Notes under the pieces: generated by a model | What the model saw: the letters and a program-made list of their open reading frames with translations, nothing else | Databases searched by the model: none | What the model was told of the DNA's origin: nothing | Program-made: the position numbers and the translations under genes | NCBI GenBank assembly: GCA_036226585.1 | Contig: CP108997.1 | Coordinates: forward strand, 6,386,001 to 6,450,000 | Length of the DNA stretch: 64,000 nt | From: Streptomyces sp. NBC_00708 | GTDB taxonomy: Bacteria > Actinomycetota > Actinomycetes > Streptomycetales > Streptomycetaceae | Reading direction: 5' to 3' | Part shown: positions 27,401-35,894 of the stretch, in pieces | Layout: each line of letters starts with the position of its first letter | Numbering within the stretch: the first letter of the stretch is position 1

Positions 27401-29546
27401 GCTGACTCCGCCCCAGCCCCGCCTCCACCAGGAAGGCACTCGGCGCACCCGACCACGACACGTAGAGCCCGTCACGCGCCCGCGTGCAGGCGACGAACAG
27501 CAGACAGCGCTCCGCCATCAGGTCCGAGGCGTGCTGTACGGGATCCACATCAACCGGTGTCACGGCGCGGGGGTACGGCAGCGCGCCCTCGCTCACCCCG
27601 ATGACCGCGACGCAACGGAACTCCAGCCCCTTGAACGCGTGCATCGTGCCCACCTGCACGGCGTCCGGCGCGGAGGGGCCGTCGCCCCGCAGCCTCGTTG
27701 CCAGGATCCCCGCGGCCCGGAGCCGGTCCACAGCTTTGTCGCAGTTCTTGTTGAAGCGGGCCGTCACACCGATGTCTCCCGGTGCGATCCCGCTGTCGAC
27801 CCAGCCCCGGACCCTCGCGAGCAGGGCGTCCAGCTCCGCTTCCTCCGAGGCCGTCGTGCAGACCTCGGGCCCGTTGCCGTGCAAGGCCGAGCGATATCCG
27901 AGCAGTGTCTCGTTGTCGGCCTCGTCCGCCAGCTGCTCGAAGGGGCGTCCGACAAGGAGGGCGGTGGACCAGCTCAGGATCTCGTGCGTGGAGCGGTAGT
28001 TCTTGCGCATCTTCGCCGACCTGCCCGCGACCTTGATCCCCACGGCCTTCAGCGACACCTTGGAGTCGTAGATCCGCTGGTGCGGGTCCCCGGCGATGAA
28101 CAGGTCGTCCGGGCGCTGCGGGGCCGCCGCCCGCAGCAGCCGCCACTGGGCGGGGTGCAGGTCCTGCGCCTCGTCGATCACCACGTGCCGGTACCGGGGC
28201 CCCTCGGCCGCCAGCAGGTCGGCGGCCTCCGCACACGTTCCCAGGTAGGTGCGCAACCCGTCGGAGGCGAGCCGTCCGGTGAACTCCTCCACCGTGCGCC
28301 ACGCGAGCGGACGGGCCGACGTGGGGAACTGGCTCCCGCGGCCGCGGCGCTCACAGCCCACGTACTCCTGCTCGGTCCGCAGATTCTGCGCGAGGATGAC
28401 GTGCCGGTACTCCTGGCTCAGGAACTGCGAGCTGCCGGTGAACCCGGTCGCCTTCGCCGCCTGGGCCCAGCGTGTTTCCTCCTCTCCACCGCGCAGTGGC
28501 CGCCGCGAGGTGGACAGGACCCGTCCCGCGAACGCGTCGACAGTCATGATGTCCACCCGGTCGCGCAGCGCCTCGTCCTCGACCAGGGAGGCCAGCCCCG
28601 TCCGCAGGGCACCCACCAGCGCGTTGGTGTACGTGGTGAGGAGGATGCGATCTCCGTCCCTCAGATACCCCAACAGATGGCGTACGCGGTGCAGTGCGAC
28701 GACGGTCTTGCCGGTGCCGGGGCCTCCGGTGACTTGAGCGGGGCCGGAGTACGAGGCCCGGTAGGCGACCTTGTGCTGTGACGGGTGCAGGAAGACCCGC
28801 CAGGCAGCGAACGGCTTGTCGAGGATGTCCCGCAGCTCCTCGGACCCGGTGACGTGCGCGATACGGGTACGGGTACGGCGGATGGCGGTCGCGAAGTCCT
28901 CGGTGTCCACCGGCGCGTCGTCGCCGGGCGTGGCGGCGAGGGCGACGGAGACGACATCCCGCCACACCTCCTCCACGGTGAATCCGGCGGCGAGGTATTC
29001 GAGTACCTCGCGCTGGTCCTGGGGGAAGTACGGTGCGAAGACCTGCAGTTGCTCCATATCGGTCAGTGCGCGTGCCTGGCGGAGCGTGGTCTCGTCGATG
29101 CCGAGCGCCGCCATGTCCCCGTCGGACACCTTCGAGAAGAGGCGGCGGTCGGAATCGACGGCGATCCGCTCGTATGCGGGCGTGAGCTCGTCGAGCATCG
29201 CGATGTCCCGCACCTCGACGGCTCGGGTGACCGTGTTGATGCTCGCCCTCTGCTTGACGGCCCAGTCGATCGCCTTGTCGTGCGGCATCACGCGCAGCAA
29301 CACGTACGTGTCCCCGCTGTCGGGCGCGAGTACGACGCCTCGCGTCGCCTGATCGATCCTGATGGTCCGGATGTGGGGGTCCCGCGCCCGCTTCAGCGAT
29401 TCCAGCTTGAGCCCGGGATCCTTGAACAGCTGATCCAGAGTGAGCCGCTCGAACTTCTCCCACGCGTCGAACACCCCCTGCTTCACGCTGCCTTGAAGCT
29501 TCCCGAGCTGGGCGCAGAAACCGATGTCGAACGCGAGATGCGGCAT
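27354..29546 (-). CDS. SF1 (UvrD-like) helicase with RelE/ParE-like N-terminal domain
   Basis: A 730-residue protein. Residues about 1-105 resemble RelE/ParE-type toxins: a helical pair (CAQLGKLQGSVKQGVFDAWE), then LKLESLKRARDPHIRTIRID, RGVVLAPDSGDTYVLLRV and MPHDKAIDWA. The rest is a superfamily 1 helicase with Walker A GGPGTGKT at 274-281, Walker B VVIDEAQD, KNYRSTHEIL, the TMHAFKGLEF motif and VACTRARDGLYVSWSG. It should move along and unwind nucleic acid with ATP. The last residues (SQPSTRTAHANGPRWTT) are read out of frame from the sortase remnant, so the native tail was replaced. It follows the kinase gene by 55 bases. The toxin-like call rests on pattern alone. Confidence 0.85.
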   Translation of the reverse strand: MPHLAFDIGFCAQLGKLQGSVKQGVFDAWEKFERLTLDQLFKDPGLKLESLKRARDPHIRTIRIDQATRGVVLAPDSGDTYVLLRVMPHDKAIDWAVKQRASINTVTRAVEVRDIAMLDELTPAYERIAVDSDRRLFSKVSDGDMAALGIDETTLRQARALTDMEQLQVFAPYFPQDQREVLEYLAAGFTVEEVWRDVVSVALAATPGDDAPVDTEDFATAIRRTRTRIAHVTGSEELRDILDKPFAAWRVFLHPSQHKVAYRASYSGPAQVTGGPGTGKTVVALHRVRHLLGYLRDGDRILLTTYTNALVGALRTGLASLVEDEALRDRVDIMTVDAFAGRVLSTSRRPLRGGEEETRWAQAAKATGFTGSSQFLSQEYRHVILAQNLRTEQEYVGCERRGRGSQFPTSARPLAWRTVEEFTGRLASDGLRTYLGTCAEAADLLAAEGPRYRHVVIDEAQDLHPAQWRLLRAAAPQRPDDLFIAGDPHQRIYDSKVSLKAVGIKVAGRSAKMRKNYRSTHEILSWSTALLVGRPFEQLADEADNETLLGYRSALHGNGPEVCTTASEEAELDALLARVRGWVDSGIAPGDIGVTARFNKNCDKAVDRLRAAGILATRLRGDGPSAPDAVQVGTMHAFKGLEFRCVAVIGVSEGALPYPRAVTPVDVDPVQHASDLMAERCLLFVACTRARDGLYVSWSGAPSAFLVEAGLGRSQPSTRTAHANGPRWTT

Positions 29547-29601
29547 GGTCGTACTTTCCGGGGAGGAGCGGATGGGACGGTTCGGTCGGGCGGGAAAGGG
29601 G

Positions 29602-31188
29602 TCAGGCAGCCGGTCCGTCGAGACCCAGGCCGATCAGGGCAAGTGCCTCGGCTACCTCCTCACTCATCTCGTCCTCGGGCCCGAAGACCACGCACAGGTC
29701 CTCGTACAGGGGCCGCAGAATCCGGTCCGCCTCGGCCGCCTGTCCCTGAGCGAGCAGCAGCATCCCGATATCACGGCGCAGCTCGACCGCCTCCTCGCTC
29801 AGGTCGCTGTCGACGGACCGTACGACGGCCAGGAGGGTGCGCAGCTCGGCGAGCGCATCGGTGGCCCGCCCGAGCTCGGCACGGCAGCGGGCGGCCTGGG
29901 CGCGACAGGCACGTGCCGACGCCCCGGCCGGCCCGTCGGTACGCGCGTACGCGTCGGCCAAGGCGTCGAACTCGGGCAGCGCCGCCCGGTAGTCCCCGCC
30001 GAGGAGCTGGATCGCCGCCCGGTTCTTCCGCAGGGCCAGCACCCGTTTGCTCTCCGCTCCCAGGACCCGCGCGGCGGGCTCGATGACCTCGCCGAGCACC
30101 TCCGCGGCCTGCGCGAACCGCTCCTCCTCCAGAAGGGCGTCGGAATGCGCATAGGCATCCTCGATCTCCTCCCGGAGCCGCGCCGGTACGGGCACGGCGA
30201 CGGGAGCGGCCGGGGCGTTCGTCGGCGCGGTGGCGCGCCCGCTCCCGCCCCGCGCCCGCGGGGCGTACGGATCACGGAAGATCCCTGTCGGGTCGGGCAC
30301 ACCCGCCGGCCCGGTGTCCCCCGGCGCAGGGCTCTCGCCCGGCGGTGGCAGGAACGGCCGCAGCCGCGCGTACACCTCCTGCACGTCGGCCGGCCGTGCC
30401 TCCGGTGACTTCAGCAGCAGCTGGAGAACGAGCTCCTCCAGGGCCAGCGGCACCTCGGGGCGCAGCACACGCAGGGGGGTGGGAGCGGCGTTCACATGCT
30501 GGTACATCACCAGGTACTCGCTGTCCGCGCTGAACAGCACACGGCCGCTGAGCAGTTCGTGCAGCACGCACCCGAGCGCGTAGAGATCGGTCTGCGGGGA
30601 GATCCGCCCGCCGCGCACCTGCTCCGGCGCCATGTACTGGTAGGTGCCGACGGGGTTCCCGGTCGCGGTCAGCCTGGTGACATCGGTCCGAAGTATGGCG
30701 GCGATCCCGAAGTCGAGGACCTTCACCGTCCCGTCGCGCGCGACCAGGATGTTGCCCGGCTTCAGGTCGCGGTGGATGACCGGAACCTCGTGTGCGTGCG
30801 ACAACACGGTGGCGACCTGAGCCGCCACGGCGACCGCCCAGCTGACCGGAAGCGGATGGTCCGGGTGGATGCAGGCGGACAGCGGCATGCCGTCCACCAG
30901 CTCCATCACCAGGAACAGCCGGTCGTGGCTGTCGTCGAGCACCGCGTCGTACACCTGCGGCACACCTGGGTGCTGAATGCGCGCGGTGATGCGCGCCTCC
31001 CGGCGGAACCGCTTGGCGAACTCGTCGGCCAGCTGCGGGGAGTCGGCGACGGCCTGCGGCCTGATCCGCTTCACCGCGACGGGTCGGTCCAGCACCCTGT
31101 CGTAGCCCCGCCATACGTCGCCCATGCCGCCGTTGGCGAGCGGTTCGAGGAGGTCGTACCGACCGGCGATCGACTGCTGCTGCGGCAC
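29602..31188 (-). CDS. Serine/threonine protein kinase with TPR-like C-terminus
   Basis: A 528-residue cytoplasmic Hanks-type kinase. All catalytic residues are present: a glycine loop LANGGMGDVWRG, Lys40 in VAVKRI, HRDLKPGN with Asp141, Asp159 in DFG, and YMAPEQ. A proline-rich linker (about residues 290-350) leads to a helical region of repeats (DALLEEERFAQAAEVLGEVI, LLGGDYRAALPEFDALADAY) that look like TPRs. There is no transmembrane segment, unlike PknB-type sensors. GTG at 31188 is chosen because the kinase fold begins directly after it and GGGGGA precedes it. It is first in a two-gene operon with the helicase, which is a candidate substrate or partner. Confidence 0.88.
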   Translation of the reverse strand: MPQQQSIAGRYDLLEPLANGGMGDVWRGYDRVLDRPVAVKRIRPQAVADSPQLADEFAKRFRREARITARIQHPGVPQVYDAVLDDSHDRLFLVMELVDGMPLSACIHPDHPLPVSWAVAVAAQVATVLSHAHEVPVIHRDLKPGNILVARDGTVKVLDFGIAAILRTDVTRLTATGNPVGTYQYMAPEQVRGGRISPQTDLYALGCVLHELLSGRVLFSADSEYLVMYQHVNAAPTPLRVLRPEVPLALEELVLQLLLKSPEARPADVQEVYARLRPFLPPPGESPAPGDTGPAGVPDPTGIFRDPYAPRARGGSGRATAPTNAPAAPVAVPVPARLREEIEDAYAHSDALLEEERFAQAAEVLGEVIEPAARVLGAESKRVLALRKNRAAIQLLGGDYRAALPEFDALADAYARTDGPAGASARACRAQAARCRAELGRATDALAELRTLLAVVRSVDSDLSEEAVELRRDIGMLLLAQGQAAEADRILRPLYEDLCVVFGPEDEMSEEVAEALALIGLGLDGPAA

Positions 31189-31290
31189 ATGTCCCCCGGG
31201 TGTGCGTACGTGCGGGTGCGGGGCGGGGCCCGTTCGGTACACGCGTACGGTCCCGGCTCCGCAACGTCGGGGCAAGTCTCTCCGGAAGGA

Positions 31291-31327
31291 CGATCACTGG
31301 TCCAGCCGGGGTTTGGACCAGTGATCG
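31291..31327. repeat. Perfect 14-bp inverted repeat in the kinase/XRE divergent region
   Basis: CGATCACTGGTCCA at 31291-31304 and TGGACCAGTGATCG at 31314-31327 are exact inverted copies separated by 9 bases. They lie within the 307-base divergent intergenic region (31189-31495) between the kinase and the XRE regulator. A dimeric operator is more likely than a terminator because transcription runs away from the site on both sides. I see nothing else defined in this intergenic region. Confidence 0.65.
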
Positions 31328-31495
31328 CGGAACGTTGCTTTCCGGTCACGGGACGCGCCCTCCCCAGACCCTTTGGAGGGAACCGACTTCGAACGCCGTG
31401 CGGGTGGATCGGCGGGTGATTACGGTGCCCGAGTGGGGCGAGCCAGGGCGGGCGCTGCGGTTCGGGCGCATACGGACGTGGGACAGGCGGTGGCG

Positions 31496-32380
31496 ATGAT
31501 GGCGCTGGACGAGGCGGGGACGGAGCCGGGGGCGGCTGAGGTGGGTGGAGCGCCGGACGCGGGGAAGCGGTCGGAGAGCAGGCCGGAGAACGGGGTGGCC
31601 GTCGCCTTCGGGCGTCAGCTGAAGCTGTTACGCGTACGGGCGGGGCTGGACCGGACGGAGTTCGGGAAGCGGGTGGGCTACTCCGCGCAGTCGATCGCCT
31701 CGTTCGAACAGGGGCGACGCATTCCGCAGCCGGCCTTCATCGACGACGCGGATGCGGCGGTGGACGCGGGGGGTCTGCTGCTGACGCTGAAGGACGAGGT
31801 CGTGCGGGCGCAGTACCCGGCGTTCTTCCGGGACGCCGCACGCCTGGAGGCCGAGGCGCTTGAGCTGTACGTGTACGCGGTAAGTGCAGTGCCCGGACTC
31901 CTGCAGACCGAGGAGTACACGCGCGCCCTTCTCGCGATGCGGCGGCCGTTGCTCGACGAGGACACCATCGAGCAGCGTGTAGCGTCTCGCAGCGCTCGAC
32001 AGGAAGTGTTCAACCGGTGGCCTGCTCCCCTGATGAGCTTCGTGATTGAGGAAGCTGTGCTGCGGAGGCCCTTCGGTGGGGCAGCTGTTCTCAGGGGCGT
32101 CTTGGAGCACATCCTTCTGACCGGGCGGCAGCGAGGCGTTGAGATTCAGGTGATGCCGACGGTCCGCGAGGACAACGCCGGACTGGATGGGCCCTTCACC
32201 TTGATCACGCCCAAGAGCGGTGAGCAACTCGCCTATCTGGAGGTGCAAGGGCGCAGCATCCTGCTGACCGACCGCGACGAGGTGCGCTCCGTCGCGGCAC
32301 GCTATGGGATTATCCGCTCGCAGGCGCTGACTCCACAGGAGTCTCTGGTATTCATCGAGAAGTTGCTGGGAGAGCTATGA
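31496..32380 (+). CDS. XRE-family regulator with DUF5753 domain
   Basis: A 294-residue protein. A helix-turn-helix lies at about residues 38-90 (FGRQLKLLRVRAGLDRTEFG, VGYSAQSIASFEQGRRIPQ). The remaining two thirds are a DUF5753 domain with LELYVYAVSAVPGLLQTEEY, the family signature, and VIEEAVLRRPFGG. In Streptomyces this type is almost always next to a DUF397 gene, as here with a four-base overlap, and the pair has been proposed to act like toxin-antitoxin or developmental switch modules. The ATG at 31496 is followed by another; either may be used, and an upstream GTG is also in frame. It is divergent from the kinase. Confidence 0.9.
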   Translation: MMALDEAGTEPGAAEVGGAPDAGKRSESRPENGVAVAFGRQLKLLRVRAGLDRTEFGKRVGYSAQSIASFEQGRRIPQPAFIDDADAAVDAGGLLLTLKDEVVRAQYPAFFRDAARLEAEALELYVYAVSAVPGLLQTEEYTRALLAMRRPLLDEDTIEQRVASRSARQEVFNRWPAPLMSFVIEEAVLRRPFGGAAVLRGVLEHILLTGRQRGVEIQVMPTVREDNAGLDGPFTLITPKSGEQLAYLEVQGRSILLTDRDEVRSVAARYGIIRSQALTPQESLVFIEKLLGEL

Positions 32381-32631
32381 AGACCACTGATGCTGCTGTC
32401 AGGCAGGAGCTGGTTTGGGTCAAGAGCAGCTACAGCGGTGCTGAAGGCGGCGAGTGCGTGGAAGTCGCCTGGCGCAAGAGCAGTTACAGCACCGGCAACG
32501 GTGGCGAGTGTGTCGAGTTCGCCGCCGCTGCGGCCTGCGTGCACATCCGCGACTCCAAGCAAACCAGCGGCCCGGTCCTGACCGTCGCACCAGCGGCGTG
32601 GTCGGGATTCGTGGGGCTTGTCACGAGCTGA
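32377..32631 (+). CDS. DUF397 domain-containing protein with duplicated first motif
   Basis: An 84-residue protein. The DUF397 core is complete: WRKSSYSTGNGGECVEFA, HIRDSKQTSGPVLTV and AAWSGF. The opening motif occurs twice in tandem (WVKSSYSGAEGGECVEVA, then WRKSSYSTGNGGECVEFA), which makes the N-terminus longer than the common 60-70 residues. Its start overlaps the DUF5753 regulator stop (ATGA), so the two are made together and probably interact. Molecular function unknown. A very strong terminator follows 12 bases after the stop. Confidence 0.88.
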   Translation: MKTTDAAVRQELVWVKSSYSGAEGGECVEVAWRKSSYSTGNGGECVEFAAAAACVHIRDSKQTSGPVLTVAPAAWSGFVGLVTS

Positions 32632-32643
32632 GCCGCAGCGACG

Positions 32644-32695
32644 GCGGGAGGGCCCCGTAGCGAGCCGAGCCGGCAACGCTGCGGGGCCCTCCCGC
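32644..32695. terminator. Strong bidirectional hairpin terminator
   Basis: A 19-bp stem, GCGGGAGGGCCCCGTAGCG against CGCTGCGGGGCCCTCCCGC with a single G-T pair, and a 14-base loop. It lies between the convergent DUF397 and hsdR genes. Confidence 0.9.
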
Positions 32696-32708
32696 ACGCA
32701 CAGGCGGA

Positions 32709-35700
32709 CTACTCGTCCACACCCTCGTCGCGACGGATCATCCGCCACGCCGCCCGGCGTGCACTCCGGTCCAGGCTGGAGCGGAAGCTCTTGTCGGGAC
32801 CGAAGTACTGGCGCCCTATGCCGGCGGTCGTCTCGATGTGGTCGGCCATGTTGTCGGCGAAGGCGCGGTCGAAGACCTTGCCGAAGTTCGCCTCGTCGTT
32901 GACGACGGCGGCGGCGCGGACCTTCGGGTCCTCGGTCGTCTTCTTGAACGGTGCGCGGACGTCGTCCTCGGTGAACTCCGTACCGAACTTGGCGTTGAAC
33001 GCCTCGATCAGCTCCGAGAGCAGCGACTTCTCCGGCTCGGCCGCACCACCCGTACCGTCCCCGAAGCCCGGCAACTCGGCCGGCCCATCGGGCGACAGCG
33101 ACACGTTGTACTCGCCGGTCTTCTCCACGCGGAGGTGGCTGAGGTCGATCTCCCCTATGTCGACACCGCCGTCCGCACGGCGGGGGAGGCGGTTGAGCAG
33201 GTAGCGGCCGTAGAGGTGCAGCCGCTCCAACTCCGCGTCGCGGTACGGGACAATCTGCGCGAGGAAGCCGTACTTCCGTACGTAGTCGTTGAGGTTCGCG
33301 CGGAAGTCCTCGGCCGTCTCGACGTCGTCGTCCTCCTCGCTTTCCAGCAGAGGCGCGAAGCGGGCGACGGCGGGGGAGAGCAGCCGGTACAGCTCCGCGT
33401 GCAGCTTCTCCCACTTCGCCTGCGAGCCGGCCGCCTTCTCCTTCGCCGCGAAGTACGCCGCGGCGAACTCGTCCATCTCCGACTCGGAGATGATCGGGGC
33501 CGACATGACCCGGCTCTGCGCGGTGTAGAGCAGGTTCGGGTCGGAGGGAAGGGTGTTCGCCTCCTCGAAGTACGGCCGGAACGCGTCCTGGATGTCCTCG
33601 GCGTCGTTCGCGAAGTCCAGGACCGCCAGGTCGGCCTGCGTCTTGCGGTCGGCCGTGCGGTTGAGACGGGAGAGCGTCTGAACGGCCGAGATGCCGGTCA
33701 GCTTCTTGTTGACGTACATGGTGGTCAGCAGCGGCTGATCGAAGCCGGTCTGGTACTTCTCCGCGACCACAAGGATCTTGTACTCCTGCTGTCCACGCCC
33801 GCCCGCGCCGACCGTCTTGTCGTCGGCCCGGGTGTACGCGAACGCCTTCGGCAGCGCGCTCTCCGCGATGCCGCCGTTCTCCTTCGACTCGGTGGTCTCT
33901 TCCTTGTCGCCGTCGATCTTCAGCGAGCCCGAGAACGCCACCAGCACGCCCAGGTCGGGGTACTTGGTGTGGTAGTCCCGGTCCTGGATGTAGCTCCGAA
34001 TCGCCCGGGCCGTCTCCACGGCGGACCTGCGCGAGGCCGTAACGACCATGGACTTGGCGCGTCCCCCGAGCCGGCCCCGGGAGTGCGCCACGAAGTGCTC
34101 GACGATCACCTGGGCGTGCTGGGAGACGGTGGACTCGTGGGTGAGCGCGAACCGGGCGAGGAGGCTGTTGGCCTTCGAGGGGTCCACCTCGCGCTCGTCC
34201 CGGTTGCTGTTCACCAGCTTCCAGTACGTGTTGTACGTGACGTAGTTCCGCAGCGGGTCGAGGATGAACCCTTCCTCGATGGCCTGGCGCATGGAGTACG
34301 TGTGGAAGGGGCGGTAGACCGCCTTGCCGTCCACGGTGTCCTCCGTGCCGAAGAGTTCGAGCGTCTTCGCCTTCGGGGTGGCGGTGAAGGCGAAGTAGGA
34401 GAGGTTGGCCGCCTTCGAGCGCTCCGCGGCCTTCTGCTTCAGCTTCTCGTACACGGTCAGGGTGCTCGCGCCCTTGTCCTCGGAGTCCGCGTCCAGACCG
34501 AGGTCCCGCAGCGCGGCCTTGACGGCGGTGGAGGCGTCGCCGGACTGCGAGGAGTGGGCCTCGTCGATGACGATCGCGAACTTGGTGCCCTTGATCTCCG
34601 TCGGGTTGCGCTCGATGTAGTCGATGAGCGCGGGGAACGAGTGCAGGGTGACCGTGACGATCTTGCCCGTGTCGCGGGACAGCGCGCGGGCGAGCTGCTC
34701 GCTCTTAGCCCCGTGCTTCTCGTCCACCTTCACGACCAGCCCCTCGGTCTGCGAGAAGCTGCCGACCGTCTCGCGGAGCTGGGCGTCGAGGTTGCGGCGG
34801 TCCGTGATGACGATGACCTTGTCGAACACAGGCGAACCCGGCTTGATCCGGCCGGCCGCGAGCGCGTCGGGGTCGAGCGCGCGGGGGTCCGTGTCGGCGT
34901 GCAGGTCGCTCAGCCGGTGGGCGAGCCAGCCGATGGTGTTTGACTTGCCGGAGCCGGCGGAGGCCATGACCAGGTAGTTCTGGCCCACGCCGTGGAAGGA
35001 AGCGTGCGCGGTCAGCCTCTTGACGACGTCCCACTGGTGGAAGCGCGGGAAGATCGTCGACTTGGTGGTCCCGCCGCCGGGCGTCTTCGTCTTCTGCTGG
35101 TGCACGTAACGCTGGAGCAGGTCCAGCCAGTTGTCGCGGGCCCAGACCTGTTCCCACAGGTAGGAGGTGGCGTACGTGCCGTAGGCGGTGGGGGCCGGGT
35201 TTCCGGCGCCGCCGGGGAGGCCGGCGCCGTTGGAGCCGGTGTTGAAGGGGAGGAAGCGGGTGTTCCTGCCCCGGAGCTGGGTGGCCACGAAGACGAGGTC
35301 CGGGTCCACCGCGAAGTTGGCGACGACCCGTCGGGTGAAGATCAGCTCGGTGGGGTCGCGGTCGGTGCGGTACTGCTCCTTGGCGTGCTCGACGCCCTGC
35401 CGGGTGAGCGGGTTCTTCAGCTCGGCGGTGGCGACTGGGATGCCGTTCAGGAACAGCGTCAGGTCGAGCTTGTTGCCCCAGTCGGCCTGCTTGGTGGCGT
35501 AGACGAGTTCGCGTACGACGGTGAGGCGGTTGGCGCGGTAGCCGTCGAGGACGGAGTCGTCGGCGACCAGGTTCGGCTTGAAATAGGCCACGCGGAGGCG
35601 GACGCCCCGGTCCTTGACGCCGTTCCGGAGGACGTTGAGGAGACCGTCCTCGCTGATCGCCTTGTCGAGGCGCTGGGCGAAGCCGCGCTGGGCGGCGTTG

Positions 35701-35894
35701 GGGTCGCTGCCGTAGACGGCGAGGAGCTCGGCCCACTCGCGGGGCTGGCTCTCGCCGAGGAAGGTGTACAGCTCGTTGGTGTCGAGGCCGAGGTCGGCCT
35801 GATAGTCCTCGGGCTGCGCTTCGCGCCAGCCGCGCTCGGTCATGGCCGCGACGATGGCGTCCCCGAAGGCGGACTCGCTGTGTATGGGGCTCAT
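32709..35894 (-). CDS. hsdR: Type I restriction enzyme, R subunit (HsdR)
   Basis: A 1061-residue translocase-nuclease. The N-terminal PD-(D/E)xK nuclease has Asp144 (LDLTLFLNGIPVA) and Glu158-x-Lys160 in TAELKNP. The SF2 motor follows, with Walker A ASAGSGKSNT near residue 311, DEAH in VIDEAHSSQSG, FTATPKAKTL, and EKYQTGFDQPLL plus QTLSRLNRT in the second RecA domain. The C-terminal helical part contacts the methylase. Bound to HsdM2S it cleaves DNA unmethylated at the recognition site after ATP-driven translocation. The start overlaps the hsdS stop by four bases; it is the last gene of the operon. All motifs look intact. Confidence 0.95.
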   Translation of the reverse strand: MSPIHSESAFGDAIVAAMTERGWREAQPEDYQADLGLDTNELYTFLGESQPREWAELLAVYGSDPNAAQRGFAQRLDKAISEDGLLNVLRNGVKDRGVRLRVAYFKPNLVADDSVLDGYRANRLTVVRELVYATKQADWGNKLDLTLFLNGIPVATAELKNPLTRQGVEHAKEQYRTDRDPTELIFTRRVVANFAVDPDLVFVATQLRGRNTRFLPFNTGSNGAGLPGGAGNPAPTAYGTYATSYLWEQVWARDNWLDLLQRYVHQQKTKTPGGGTTKSTIFPRFHQWDVVKRLTAHASFHGVGQNYLVMASAGSGKSNTIGWLAHRLSDLHADTDPRALDPDALAAGRIKPGSPVFDKVIVITDRRNLDAQLRETVGSFSQTEGLVVKVDEKHGAKSEQLARALSRDTGKIVTVTLHSFPALIDYIERNPTEIKGTKFAIVIDEAHSSQSGDASTAVKAALRDLGLDADSEDKGASTLTVYEKLKQKAAERSKAANLSYFAFTATPKAKTLELFGTEDTVDGKAVYRPFHTYSMRQAIEEGFILDPLRNYVTYNTYWKLVNSNRDEREVDPSKANSLLARFALTHESTVSQHAQVIVEHFVAHSRGRLGGRAKSMVVTASRRSAVETARAIRSYIQDRDYHTKYPDLGVLVAFSGSLKIDGDKEETTESKENGGIAESALPKAFAYTRADDKTVGAGGRGQQEYKILVVAEKYQTGFDQPLLTTMYVNKKLTGISAVQTLSRLNRTADRKTQADLAVLDFANDAEDIQDAFRPYFEEANTLPSDPNLLYTAQSRVMSAPIISESEMDEFAAAYFAAKEKAAGSQAKWEKLHAELYRLLSPAVARFAPLLESEEDDDVETAEDFRANLNDYVRKYGFLAQIVPYRDAELERLHLYGRYLLNRLPRRADGGVDIGEIDLSHLRVEKTGEYNVSLSPDGPAELPGFGDGTGGAAEPEKSLLSELIEAFNAKFGTEFTEDDVRAPFKKTTEDPKVRAAAVVNDEANFGKVFDRAFADNMADHIETTAGIGRQYFGPDKSFRSSLDRSARRAAWRMIRRDEGVDE

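Noticed and set aside
32838..34943. 701-codon plus-strand frame opposite hsdR
   Set aside because: Shadow frame. hsdR has all nuclease and helicase motifs, and the opposing translation is low complexity.
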